Assembly (NCBI RefSeq): GCF_000024905.1
Contig: NC_013522.1
Coordinates: 930,001 to 994,000, forward strand
Direction: 5' to 3'
Length of the DNA stretch: 64,000 nt
Origin: Thermanaerovibrio acidaminovorans DSM 6589
GTDB lineage: Bacteria; Synergistota; Synergistia; Synergistales; Synergistaceae
In this document: positions 44,202 to 53,011 of the stretch, piece by piece
Layout of the letters: every line of letters begins with the position of its first letter
Position numbering within the stretch: the first letter of the stretch is position 1
The notes under the pieces: model-generated
Database searches by the model: none
What the model was told of the DNA's origin: nothing
The model's input: only the letters and a program-made list of their open reading frames with translations
Translations under genes and position numbers: made by a program

Positions 44202-45230
44202 TCACCTAAGGCCAAACACTATCCGCTGCACATCCCGCCAGGTTATCCAAACCATCAGGGCCATCAAAAAGGCGAAACCCAGGTAGTGGATCATTCCCTC
44301 GTAGCGCTCCGGGATCCTCCTCCTGAAGACCAGCTCGAAGGCCACGAAGATCAGCCGGCCCCCATCAAGGGCCGGGAAGGGCAGCAGGTTCACCAGCCCC
44401 AGATGCAAGTTCAAAGCCGACAGGAAGGCCAGAAACTCCCAGAGACCCCTTCTGGCCACGTCCCCAGCCGCCACCGCTATCCCCACCGGCCCCGACACCT
44501 CCACTGGGTTTCGCCCCAAGGCCCAGTCCAGGATGCCCTTAACGATCCCAAACGCCAGGTTCACCGAGTACCGGTAGGCCCCTCTAAGGGCCTCCAAGGG
44601 GGTGTAGCGCCTCAACGAGGGTCTAACACCCAACAGATAAGCCCCCGAATCGTCCTTTCTAATCATCACGGTCTTGTATATCACCGTGCCCTCCCGTTCG
44701 ATCCCAAGGTACAGGGGACCCAAGGGGGCGTGACGGCGGATGGTCTTGGCCATGGAGCCCCAGTCCCCCACCCTAACGCCGTTCACCTCCACTATCCTAT
44801 CCCCAGGGGAGATCCCCACCTCCCTAGCCGGATATCCCTCCATGGTCTCCCCTATGACCGTGGAGCTGGTGTCCATAACCCCGTGAAAGTGAAGCACCAT
44901 GGCGGCCAGGGCGAAGGCTAACAGAACGTTGCAGAGGGCGCCGCTGACGAGGATGAAGGCCCGGGCAAGGGGCCCCTTGCCCTCGAAGGTATCCTCCCCT
45001 TGGGTCTGATCCCCCTCCATCCCGGCCAGCTTCACGAAGCCCCCTATGGGCACCACCCTCAGGGACCACTGGGTGCCAAGCCGCTCGACCGATAAGACCT
45101 TGGGGCCCATGCCCAGGGAGAACTCGTTGACCCTCACCCCCGAGAGCCTGGCGGCCCAGAAGTGCCCCAGCTCATGGATGAGCACGCTTATGGATATCAC
45201 CAAGAGGAACGAAAGAAGTGTGAAAACCAA
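44202..45230 (-). CDS. rseP: Site-2 zinc metalloprotease RseP
   Basis: 342 residues from TTG 45230, with GGAGGT seven bases upstream and one base after the dxr stop; an upstream in-frame GTG at 45254 lies within dxr. HELGHFWAARL is the membrane-embedded zinc site, a PDZ domain spans about residues 115-185, and NLLPFPALDGGRL carries the third ligand Asp. Members cut membrane-bound anti-sigma factors and signal-peptide remnants. No sigma-E/RseA genes are in the window. Confidence 0.94.
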   Translation of the reverse strand: MVFTLLSFLLVISISVLIHELGHFWAARLSGVRVNEFSLGMGPKVLSVERLGTQWSLRVVPIGGFVKLAGMEGDQTQGEDTFEGKGPLARAFILVSGALCNVLLAFALAAMVLHFHGVMDTSSTVIGETMEGYPAREVGISPGDRIVEVNGVRVGDWGSMAKTIRRHAPLGPLYLGIEREGTVIYKTVMIRKDDSGAYLLGVRPSLRRYTPLEALRGAYRYSVNLAFGIVKGILDWALGRNPVEVSGPVGIAVAAGDVARRGLWEFLAFLSALNLHLGLVNLLPFPALDGGRLIFVAFELVFRRRIPERYEGMIHYLGFAFLMALMVWITWRDVQRIVFGLR

Positions 45231-45231
45231 A

Positions 45232-46380
45232 TCAAAGACCTCCAAGCCTGGCACAAGCCCGGGATGCCATCTCCTTAGCCTCCTGAACCAGGGAGATGGA
45301 GTCCCCCACCGACGAGGGGGCGGACCCGCGGTAGGAACCCATTACCTCCTCTATCACGTCGGGGATCCTGTTAAACGGTATCCTGCCCAACAGGAAGCTC
45401 TCCACCGCCACCTCATCGGCCCCCACGAACAGGGCGGGATATGGACCGTCTTTTGTCCCCGCCTCCTTGGCCAGATAGAAGGCCCTAAACCTCTGGGGGT
45501 CCACCGGGGAGAAGGACAGATCCAGCTGTCCCAGCTCCAGGGGGGGTATCTCCTCTGCTATGGGCAACCTGTCTGGGTACGATAGGGCCATGGCGGCGGG
45601 AAGCCGCATGTCCGCCTGGGACACCAGCATCTTCCACGTTCCATCGGGGAAGAGCACCATCCCGTGAACCTGGGAGGTGGGGTGGATCACCGCATCCACC
45701 CTGTCCATGGGAAGCCCAAACAGCCTCATGGCCTCTATGCACTCTATGCCCTTGTTGGCCATGGTGGCGCTATCCACGGTTATCTTAGCCCCCATGGACC
45801 AGACCGGGTGCGCCAGGGCCTCCGCGGGGGTCACGTGCCTCAGCCTCTCCACCGGCATATCCCGGAAGGGACCGCCGGACGCGGTGAGCACGATCCTCTC
45901 GGGGCAAGCCTCCCCCATGAGGCACTGCCATATGGCGCTGTGCTCGCTGTCAACGGGCCTTATCTGATCCCTCTCCTTGGCCAGGGGGAGTATCCAGGGA
46001 CCCGCCACCACCAGGCTCTCCTTGTTGGCTATGGATACCGGGATGCCCATCCTGACCGCCAGCTCGAAATGGGGTATGCAGTCCGTGCCGGAGGCCAGGA
46101 ACGCCCAGTGGTCCACCTCCTCGTTGCGGATCATGTCCAGCAGGCCCCCTATCCCCCAGTAGGTGCGTCCCTGAAATGCACCGCCGGATCCGATCCCCTT
46201 CACCAGGCACGCGGCTGAGCAGCCAAGCTCCGCCGCCAGGGACGAGAGCTTGCCCCAGTTGCTACCCGACGCCACCGCCACCACCTTGAACCTGTCTGGG
46301 AAGAGGGAGCATACGCTGACGAAGGAGCTGCCCACGCTCCCGGTGGCCCCCACTATCCCGATCCTCAAAGGCCCGCTCAC
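45232..46380 (-). CDS. dxr: 1-deoxy-D-xylulose-5-phosphate reductoisomerase
   Basis: 382 residues from GTG 46380, with GGGGAG eight bases upstream. NADPH-binding GIVGATGSVGSS, NKESLVVAGPW, DSEHSAIWQCL, ASGGPFRD and GAKITVDSATMANKGIECI are the family motifs, including the metal-binding acidic residues and the flexible loop. It makes methylerythritol 4-phosphate from Dxs product. Overlapped or abutted by cdsA and rseP genes. Confidence 0.97.
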   Translation of the reverse strand: MSGPLRIGIVGATGSVGSSFVSVCSLFPDRFKVVAVASGSNWGKLSSLAAELGCSAACLVKGIGSGGAFQGRTYWGIGGLLDMIRNEEVDHWAFLASGTDCIPHFELAVRMGIPVSIANKESLVVAGPWILPLAKERDQIRPVDSEHSAIWQCLMGEACPERIVLTASGGPFRDMPVERLRHVTPAEALAHPVWSMGAKITVDSATMANKGIECIEAMRLFGLPMDRVDAVIHPTSQVHGMVLFPDGTWKMLVSQADMRLPAAMALSYPDRLPIAEEIPPLELGQLDLSFSPVDPQRFRAFYLAKEAGTKDGPYPALFVGADEVAVESFLLGRIPFNRIPDVIEEVMGSYRGSAPSSVGDSISLVQEAKEMASRACARLGGL

Positions 46381-46384
46381 TGGA

Positions 46385-47218
46385 CTATCTCCCCAGAACC
46401 TCAAAGATTATGAACGCCAGGGAGGAGTTGACCAGAATGCTGTCGAACCGGTCCAGGAAACCCCCGTGCCCGGGGATCAGGGATCCGCTGTCCTTGACCC
46501 CCGCCTCTCGCTTGAGCACCGACTCACCCAGATCCCCCAACTGCCCCGCGAAGCCGCACAGAAGGCCCAAGAGAAGTAGCGGCAAGGGGGGGAACTCGAA
46601 GATAAGCGCCACCAGGGACGAGGCGAAGACGCTGCCCAATACGCCGCCCCCGAAGCCCTCCCAGGTCTTCTTGGCGCTCACCTTGTCGCAAAGGCTGTAC
46701 CTTCCCCATATGCTGCCCACGAAATAGGCGGTAACGTCGCAGAACCAGGTGCAGAGGAAGATGGTGAGCACGAAGAGGCGCCCCCAGGTGTGCTCCCTCA
46801 GCAATATCAGGAAACACCAGGGCAGCACCACGTACGCCACCCCCGCCAGGGTGCCACCTATGTTGGCCAGGGCATCGCTCTGCCCCGTGTTCTGCCGCCT
46901 CAGCACCTCGACGAAAAGGACCATGAAGGCAAGAAGGGATATGACCGCCAGGATGGAGGAGAGGCTGAGCCCCACCGAGGCGGCCCACAACATGGTTAGC
47001 CCCGCCAGCAACCCCATCCCCCTGGACATGGAGTACCTGGAGGAGAGCAACACGTAAAACTCCCACAGGGAGACCATGGCCACCGCGGAGGCCACCAGGC
47101 GCCAATACCAGCCCCCCACGTAGAGGGATGACAGAACCACGGACACCAGGACCACGCTGCTTACGCTCCTGAGCGCCAGGTTGCCAGTGAAGTTACCCTT
47201 AAACCTTGACACCTCCAT
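46385..47218 (-). CDS. cdsA: Phosphatidate cytidylyltransferase
   Basis: 277 residues, integral membrane with about seven or eight hydrophobic segments. The CdsA signature is in SAKKTWEGFGGGVLGS and KDSGSLIPGHGGFLDRFDS. It makes CDP-diacylglycerol for phospholipid synthesis. It overlaps uppS by 20 bases; the uppS-cdsA-dxr-rseP order is conserved in many bacteria. Confidence 0.96.
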   Translation of the reverse strand: MEVSRFKGNFTGNLALRSVSSVVLVSVVLSSLYVGGWYWRLVASAVAMVSLWEFYVLLSSRYSMSRGMGLLAGLTMLWAASVGLSLSSILAVISLLAFMVLFVEVLRRQNTGQSDALANIGGTLAGVAYVVLPWCFLILLREHTWGRLFVLTIFLCTWFCDVTAYFVGSIWGRYSLCDKVSAKKTWEGFGGGVLGSVFASSLVALIFEFPPLPLLLLGLLCGFAGQLGDLGESVLKREAGVKDSGSLIPGHGGFLDRFDSILVNSSLAFIIFEVLGR

Positions 47219-47915
47219 AACGCCTATCCCTCCTGACGTAGTCCATCACCGCTTCCACCAGGTCATCCCGATCGAAGTCGGGCCAGTACTTGGGGGAGAA
47301 GTACAGCTCACTGTAAGCACACTGGAAGAGCCAGAAGTTGCTTATCCTCATCTCACCACCGGTCCTGATGATCAGGTCCGGATCCGGCAGGTCCGGAAGG
47401 TAGAGGAACCGTCGGAAGGTCTCCTCGTCCAGATCCTGCACCCCATCTCTCACGGCTTTGCCCACCGCATCCAGGATCTCCCTCCTGCCCCCGTAGTTGA
47501 GGCACACCACCAGGGTTATGTCCGAGCAGTGACGGGTCTCCTGCTCCCCGTAGGCCATTATCTCCCTCACGTCATCGGGTAGCCCATCGGCACTGCCGGC
47601 GAAGAGAAGACGCCCTCCCTCCTCCCTTAACTGCCGAACCTTCATCTTGATGTAGTAGCGGAAGAGGCCCATGAGCCCCCCCACCTCTCCCCTGCCCCTC
47701 TTCCAGTTCTCGGAGGAGAAGGCGTACAGGGAAAGGTACCTTATGCCCAGATCCTTTGCGGCCCTCACCGCCACCTCCACCTTCTTGACCCCCGCATGGT
47801 GACCCATTATCCTGGGAAGTCCCCTCTCCTGGGCCCACCGGCCGTTGCCGTCCATTATGATCCCCACGTGGGAGGGGACCCGGTCCATCATATCCTCCGA
47901 AAGCGAGAGACCCAA
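47199..47915 (-). CDS. uppS: Undecaprenyl diphosphate synthase (cis-prenyltransferase)
   Basis: 238 residues from TTG 47915; an ATG at 47888 with GGAGG close by is a possible alternative. IIMDGNGRWAQERGLPRIMGH carries the catalytic Asp and phosphate-binding residues; AFSSENWKR and RTGGEMRISNFWLFQCAYSE are further signatures. It extends farnesyl diphosphate to the C55 lipid used by MurA-dependent peptidoglycan synthesis and the wecA-like enzyme encoded upstream. Confidence 0.96.
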   Translation of the reverse strand: MGLSLSEDMMDRVPSHVGIIMDGNGRWAQERGLPRIMGHHAGVKKVEVAVRAAKDLGIRYLSLYAFSSENWKRGRGEVGGLMGLFRYYIKMKVRQLREEGGRLLFAGSADGLPDDVREIMAYGEQETRHCSDITLVVCLNYGGRREILDAVGKAVRDGVQDLDEETFRRFLYLPDLPDPDLIIRTGGEMRISNFWLFQCAYSELYFSPKYWPDFDRDDLVEAVMDYVRRDRRYGGVKV

Positions 47916-47919
47916 CCCA

Positions 47920-48543
47920 TCACCCCCTTACGGAATCCCAGCGACGCTTTACCTCCTGGATGTCCTCCCAGGTGAGATGCTTGGGACTGCCCACCTTGTT
48001 GGAGGGGTTCCTCAGGAGGTAGCTGGGGTGGAACATGGGCATAACCTCCATTCCCCTCCACTGAAACCACTGCCCCCTCAGCTTCGATATGGCCTCCTGG
48101 GTTTTGAGTATCCACTTCGTTGGGGTGCTACCCAGCAGGACCAGTAGCCTGGGGCGGACCAGGAGGATCTGGGCCTGAAGGAACTGATCGCAGGCCATCA
48201 TCTCCTCGTATGTGGGGACCCTATTCCCCGGGGGCCTGCACTTGACCACGTTGGTTATGTAGACCTGATCCCTCGATATGCCCGCAGCGGACAGGATCTG
48301 GGTCAAAAGCTGACCAGCCCTGCCCACGAAGGGGACCCCCTGCTGATCCTCATCCGCCCCTGGCCCCTCACCTACAAACATAAGGCCCCCCTCCAGCACC
48401 CCCTCGCCAAAAACTACGTTGGTCCTGGAGGAACACAGACCACACCGTTCACAGGATAGGGCTCTGTTGCGGATCTGTTCCAACATTAGGGACCGATCCT
48501 CAAGACTCAACGGTTCCCCCAACGACGGTATATCCATTTTCAA
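47920..48543 (-). CDS. Family 4 uracil-DNA glycosylase (4Fe-4S)
   Basis: 207 residues, beginning at TTG 48543 or ATG 48537 and overlapping the upstream gene by 4 bases. CERCGLCSSRTNVVFGEG provides two cluster cysteines and FVGEGPGADEDQQGVPFVG the catalytic loop. NVVKCRPPGNR and a later HPS motif (MFHPSYLLR) complete the family pattern. It excises uracil from DNA and is often found in thermophiles. Confidence 0.93.
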   Translation of the reverse strand: MKMDIPSLGEPLSLEDRSLMLEQIRNRALSCERCGLCSSRTNVVFGEGVLEGGLMFVGEGPGADEDQQGVPFVGRAGQLLTQILSAAGISRDQVYITNVVKCRPPGNRVPTYEEMMACDQFLQAQILLVRPRLLVLLGSTPTKWILKTQEAISKLRGQWFQWRGMEVMPMFHPSYLLRNPSNKVGSPKHLTWEDIQEVKRRWDSVRG

Positions 48544-49376
48544 AAAAACACCTCGCTGACGTTGATATCGAACTGGGATATCTCTATTCCGGTGAAGTAG
48601 CGAACGCCCAGTATTACTCTGCGCTTCACCTGGGAGATGACCTCAAGGAAAGTCCTCCCACCTGGAGTCAACCCAAGATCCAGGACAACCGATATGCGGT
48701 CATCGTCGCCGGGCTTGACCCGAACCTGACATACCTTGGATACCTGGGGGGTGAGAAGGGCTATGTGGGTTATCATCTGACCCACAGCCTGGGGCTCTAT
48801 GTGTAGGGCGCCGATGAAGTTAAAGGGAGGACGAACTATGGTCTTTTCCCCCTCGTAGGACTCCCCCTGGGACCGCCAAAGAACCTTCAGCCGCCCAACC
48901 AGCTTGCCGGCGAAGTCCCGCCTCACCTGAACGTGAGACACGGGGATAACGTGCTGCCCCTTGCCTCGGCGTTCCCTCTTGGCCTTGGCTATCTCCTCCG
49001 GGGTGGAAACCTCCTCGATCCTAACGATCCTTTGAGGACGGCTCAACCCAAGCCTGGAGGCTATCTTCATGGCCATCCCATCGGAGGTGGCGATTATCAT
49101 TATCCCCGTGGGGGGGATCTGGGCAAAGAAGGATGCCACCGCGAGCCGATGATCCTCGAACTCGAACATGGCCCGTCTTATGGCCTTGACCTGGTTCCTC
49201 TCCGTCTTGGCGCTCCTGCCACAGACTATCTGACCTCGTCTCACCACCAGGCCATCGTCTATGATGTACTCCGCCCCCAGGTTGGCCGCCACCATCTGGG
49301 CCCGCTGGCTCTTGCCCGTGCCAGCGGGGCCCACGAAGGCGAAGACCGCATGAAGGGGCCTGTTGTCCTCTGCCAC
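48540..49376 (-). CDS. P-loop ATPase fused to an Asp23-like C-terminal domain (uncharacterised)
   Basis: 278 residues from GTG 49376, with GGGAGG upstream. VGPAGTGKSQRAQMVA is a Walker A loop, and IMIIATSDGMAMKIASRLGL sits where a Walker B strand would be. The C-terminal 75 residues resemble Asp23/Gls24 folds: a beta-beta-alpha-beta pattern ending VKRRVILGVRYFTGIEIS then VNV-like VSEVFF. No transmembrane segment is visible. It lies between hisC and a DNA glycosylase gene. Neither substrate nor partner is known; the Asp23 resemblance is by eye. Confidence 0.65.
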   Translation of the reverse strand: MAEDNRPLHAVFAFVGPAGTGKSQRAQMVAANLGAEYIIDDGLVVRRGQIVCGRSAKTERNQVKAIRRAMFEFEDHRLAVASFFAQIPPTGIMIIATSDGMAMKIASRLGLSRPQRIVRIEEVSTPEEIAKAKRERRGKGQHVIPVSHVQVRRDFAGKLVGRLKVLWRSQGESYEGEKTIVRPPFNFIGALHIEPQAVGQMITHIALLTPQVSKVCQVRVKPGDDDRISVVLDLGLTPGGRTFLEVISQVKRRVILGVRYFTGIEISQFDINVSEVFF

Positions 49377-49382
49377 CCTAAG

Positions 49383-50495
49383 TTACCTCCCAATCCGCCT
49401 GAGCACCCGGTCCAGCTCGGATAGAAACCTGTCGTTCTCCTCCGGAAGCCCTATGGTGACCCGGAGGGTGCCTTTAAGCCCTAGATCCTCCCCTAGGCGA
49501 ACGATGACCCCGTTAAGCAGAAGCCCCTCGTAGGTCTCCTCCGCCCTTGGAACCTCAAGCAACAGGAAGTTGGCGTGGGTGTCGTGAACCCTGATCCCAA
49601 GGCCTGAGAGGGCCTTGTGAACCCTCCGCCTCTCCGCTATGGTCATGTCCCTCACCTTGGCTACGTGGTCTCCACACCCCAATGCGGCCAGTGCTGCCCT
49701 CTGACCAACTGAGTTGACCGAGAAAACCCTCCGAACCTTACCGAAGGCCTCGATTATCACCTTGGGCCCTATGGCATACCCAATCCGGAGGCCCGCAAGG
49801 CCGTATATCTTGGAGAAGGTCCTCAATATCACCACGTTGCTGGCCTGCCTGAACAGGTCCGCCCCGCACACGTAGCGGGGGTCCGTCACGTACTCCGCGT
49901 AGGCCTCATCCACTATCAGGAGGACGTGTCTCTCCTCCAGGCGGACCGCCAGGTTCAGGAGGTCCTTGCCTGGCACTATGTTGCCCGTGGGGTTGTTGGG
50001 GTTGCACAGCACCACTGCCTTGGTCCTGGGACCGCACATCTGGAGCACCCCATCCACCGGCAGGGAGAAGTCCTCCAAAAGCGGCACCGGATCGCACACC
50101 CCACCGGCGGCGGATGCGGTCAGCTTGTAGACCGGGTAGGTGGGGCTGGGGACAATGATGTGATCCCCCTCCTCCAGGATCGACTGGAAAAGGGTGCATA
50201 GGACCCCCTCGGTGCCCCCTCCCACCGCCACCTCGAGGGGGGATACCCCCAAATGCCTGGCTATGGCCCTCTTGAGGTTGTAAGCCTCCGGATCCGGGTA
50301 CCTGTTGATCCCATCCTTGGCGGCCGCTATGGCCTCCATCACCGCCTGCGGAAGGGGCCAGGGGTTCTCGTTGGAACACAACCTTACAACCTCCGTAAGC
50401 CCGTAGGTTCTGGTTATCTCCTCCATGGGCTTACCGGGCCTATAGGGTTCTACGGAGCTCAGGTATCTCCTCGGCACCTCGTCCATCCAAGACAT
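49383..50495 (-). CDS. hisC: Histidinol-phosphate aminotransferase family protein
   Basis: 370 residues, fold type I PLP enzyme. LCSNENPWPLPQAV, CNPNNPTGNIVPG, DEAYAEYV and RTFSKIYGLAGLRIGY (Schiff-base Lys in SK) match HisC. No other histidine-biosynthesis genes are in the window and the organism appears to degrade histidine, so a general aromatic or phenylalanine aminotransferase activity is possible. ATG with GGGAGGG upstream. Confidence 0.88.
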   Translation of the reverse strand: MSWMDEVPRRYLSSVEPYRPGKPMEEITRTYGLTEVVRLCSNENPWPLPQAVMEAIAAAKDGINRYPDPEAYNLKRAIARHLGVSPLEVAVGGGTEGVLCTLFQSILEEGDHIIVPSPTYPVYKLTASAAGGVCDPVPLLEDFSLPVDGVLQMCGPRTKAVVLCNPNNPTGNIVPGKDLLNLAVRLEERHVLLIVDEAYAEYVTDPRYVCGADLFRQASNVVILRTFSKIYGLAGLRIGYAIGPKVIIEAFGKVRRVFSVNSVGQRAALAALGCGDHVAKVRDMTIAERRRVHKALSGLGIRVHDTHANFLLLEVPRAEETYEGLLLNGVIVRLGEDLGLKGTLRVTIGLPEENDRFLSELDRVLRRIGR

Positions 50496-50545
50496 TCAGG
50501 TCATCCCTCCCCCACAAAGCCAGCTAACCCAAAACCACCGGGGCG

Positions 50546-51838
50546 TCACTCCCCCCGGGTCACTATCACCTTGCCACCCAGGGCCCTCAGCTTCTCCACT
50601 ATTCCCTCGTAACCCCGCCAGATGTGCTCCAGATCGCACACCACCGTCTCATCCTCCGCCGCCAGTCCCATCAGAACTAGGGCAGCCCCCGCCCGTAGGT
50701 CCGACGCATGAACCTCCGCACCAACCAGCTTGGATACCCCGGTAACGATGGCGGTGTTGCCCTGCAGATCCACCTGAGCTCCCATTCGCTTGAACTCGCT
50801 CACATGTAGGAAACGGGACTCGAACACGCTCTCATGAATGACGCTGGTTCCCTCCGCCAAGCACATGGCGGCCATTATCTGGGGCTGAAGGTCCGTTGGG
50901 AAGCCGGGATAGGGAAGGGTCTTCAGCGACACCCCCCGATACCTCCCACTGGGATACACGGTGACGTCATCTCCCTTTATCTCCACCGATATGCCCGCCT
51001 CCTCCAACTTGGAACACAGGGCCTCTATGTGTTCCGGAACGATCTGGCGGACGGTCACCTTCCCCCCGGTTATCACCCCCGCCAGGAGATAGGTGCTGGC
51101 CTCTATCCTGTCGGGGATCACGCTCACGTGGGCGTCCTTGAGCTCCTTTGCCCCCCTTATCTTTATGGTGCCGGAACCCTCGCCCTCTATCTCCACCCCC
51201 ATGGCCCTCAAGGTTTCCGCCAGGTTTACCACCTCGGGCTCCCGGGCGGCGTTCTCCAGGATGGTCTCCCCCTCAACCAGGGAGGCGGCCATCATAAGGT
51301 TCTCGGTGGCCCCCACGGATGGGAAGTCCAGGTATATCCTGGCGGGCTTGAGACCCGACGTGCGGCCGTGAAAGGCCCCCTGAACGAGCTCGAAGGAGGT
51401 GCCCATCTTGGCGAGCCCCTTAACATGAAAGTCTATGGGACGGCTGCCTATGGCACATCCCCCCGGCAGGGGCAACACCGCCCTGCCGCATCGGGCCACC
51501 AAGGGTCCCAAGACCAGGGAGGAGGCCCTCATCTTCCTGACCAGCGAGGCGGGGGTCTCCCATGAGATCTCCTCCGGAACGTCCAATGTCATCCGGTGAT
51601 CCTTCATCTCCACCTTTACACCCAGGTGATCCAGGAGATCCATCATGGTGTGGATGTCCTGAAGATCGGGTACACGCTCTATGGTGAGCCTACCGCCCCT
51701 CAAGAGGAGGGCGGAGGCCATTATCGGCAACGCCGCGTTCTTGGCACCCTGAGCGGTGAGGACCCCTTTAAGAGGCTCCCCTCCCCTTATTACAAGCCTC
51801 TCCTTCTTACCCTCCGAAACCAAATCCACGCTACTCAT
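50546..51838 (-). CDS. murA: UDP-N-acetylglucosamine 1-carboxyvinyltransferase
   Basis: 430 residues from ATG 51838, with GGAGG upstream. It catalyses the first committed step of peptidoglycan synthesis. GAKNAALPIMASALL and PLPGGCAIGSRPIDFHVKGL are diagnostic, the latter with the catalytic Cys that fosfomycin alkylates, so this enzyme should be fosfomycin-sensitive. Followed by wecB and the wecA-like gene upstream in the operon. Confidence 0.97.
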   Translation of the reverse strand: MSSVDLVSEGKKERLVIRGGEPLKGVLTAQGAKNAALPIMASALLLRGGRLTIERVPDLQDIHTMMDLLDHLGVKVEMKDHRMTLDVPEEISWETPASLVRKMRASSLVLGPLVARCGRAVLPLPGGCAIGSRPIDFHVKGLAKMGTSFELVQGAFHGRTSGLKPARIYLDFPSVGATENLMMAASLVEGETILENAAREPEVVNLAETLRAMGVEIEGEGSGTIKIRGAKELKDAHVSVIPDRIEASTYLLAGVITGGKVTVRQIVPEHIEALCSKLEEAGISVEIKGDDVTVYPSGRYRGVSLKTLPYPGFPTDLQPQIMAAMCLAEGTSVIHESVFESRFLHVSEFKRMGAQVDLQGNTAIVTGVSKLVGAEVHASDLRAGAALVLMGLAAEDETVVCDLEHIWRGYEGIVEKLRALGGKVIVTRGE

Positions 51839-51858
51839 CAAAAAACCTCCAAACCGAT

Positions 51859-52974
51859 CTAGTTCTTACGCCTATCGATCAAATACGACTCAAGGGCTTC
51901 CGCTATCCGGGCCGAGGCCCGTCCGTCACCGAACGGCGAGGCCACTGCTGGGGCGGGAAGCTCCCCGTTGAGGACCCTCATAGCGGTGGACACGATCCTA
52001 TCCCTGGAGGTGCCCACCAGGAAACCGTAACCGCTGTCCAAAACCTCGGGCCTCTCGGTCACGTCCCTCAATATGAGCACCCGCTTGCGAAGCCCCGAGG
52101 CCTCCTCCTGAACCCCTCCGCTGTCGCTAAGGATGAAGAGGCACCGGTCCATGGCCCACACGAAGTCCGGGTAGTCCAAGGGATCACACAGAACCGCCCG
52201 GTCCTCCCCTCCCAATATCTCCATCCAGACAGACCTAACGTCCGGGTTGCGGTGCATGGGGATAAGGGCCTTCAGATCCCTCCTGACGCCCAACAGGTCC
52301 CTCACCGACAGGGCTATCTCCCTCAAGGGGGCCCCCCAGGACTCCCTCCGATGGGCGGTAACCAGTATGAAGGGACCGTCCCCTACAGCCCCTATGGCCT
52401 TTGAGGGGGAGGACACGTGATCCCTCATCCAAAGGAGAGCATCTATGACCGTGTTGCCCGTCACCAAGATGCTCCCCTCCCGGATGCCGTCCGCTACAAG
52501 GTTCCGCCGGGCACCTTCGGTGGGTGCGAAGTGAAGGGACGATATCCGATCGGTGAAAACCCGGTTCATCTCCTCCGGGAATGGTCGCCTCATATCGCCG
52601 CTCCGGAGCCCCGCCTCCACATGACCAACCGGCACGTCCCGATAGAAGGCCGCCAGGGCGGACGCCATGGTGGTGGTGGTGTCCCCGTGGACCAGCACCG
52701 CGGCGGGGCGGCAATCGTCCAGGAAGTCCCCCACCCCCTGAAGGACCGCGGAGGTGACGTAATCCAGGGACTGCCTCTCCCGCATTATGCCCAGGTCCGC
52801 GTGAGGGGTGAGCTGGAAGGGGGCCAGGGCCTGGTACAGCATCTGGGAGTGCTGTCCCGTGGCCAGGAGCACCACGTCGAAGCTCCCCCTCTCCCTCAAT
52901 GCGATCACCACCGGGGCCATCTTTATGGCCTCGGGCCTGGTGCCTACAACGCAAACCACCTTCAGCCTATCCAA
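51859..52974 (-). CDS. wecB: UDP-N-acetylglucosamine 2-epimerase (non-hydrolysing)
   Basis: 371 residues from TTG 52974 with AGGAG about six bases upstream. VVGTRPEAIKMAPVV, VHGDTTTTMASALAAF, GHVEAGLRSGD and FPEEMNRVFTDRIS are family signatures. It interconverts UDP-GlcNAc and UDP-ManNAc for surface polysaccharides. The adjoining wecA-like gene suggests a shared glycan pathway. Confidence 0.96.
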   Translation of the reverse strand: MDRLKVVCVVGTRPEAIKMAPVVIALRERGSFDVVLLATGQHSQMLYQALAPFQLTPHADLGIMRERQSLDYVTSAVLQGVGDFLDDCRPAAVLVHGDTTTTMASALAAFYRDVPVGHVEAGLRSGDMRRPFPEEMNRVFTDRISSLHFAPTEGARRNLVADGIREGSILVTGNTVIDALLWMRDHVSSPSKAIGAVGDGPFILVTAHRRESWGAPLREIALSVRDLLGVRRDLKALIPMHRNPDVRSVWMEILGGEDRAVLCDPLDYPDFVWAMDRCLFILSDSGGVQEEASGLRKRVLILRDVTERPEVLDSGYGFLVGTSRDRIVSTAMRVLNGELPAPAVASPFGDGRASARIAEALESYLIDRRKN

Positions 52975-53011
52975 TAATATCTCCTCCAGACAATGGCCCT
53001 AATCAATCAAA

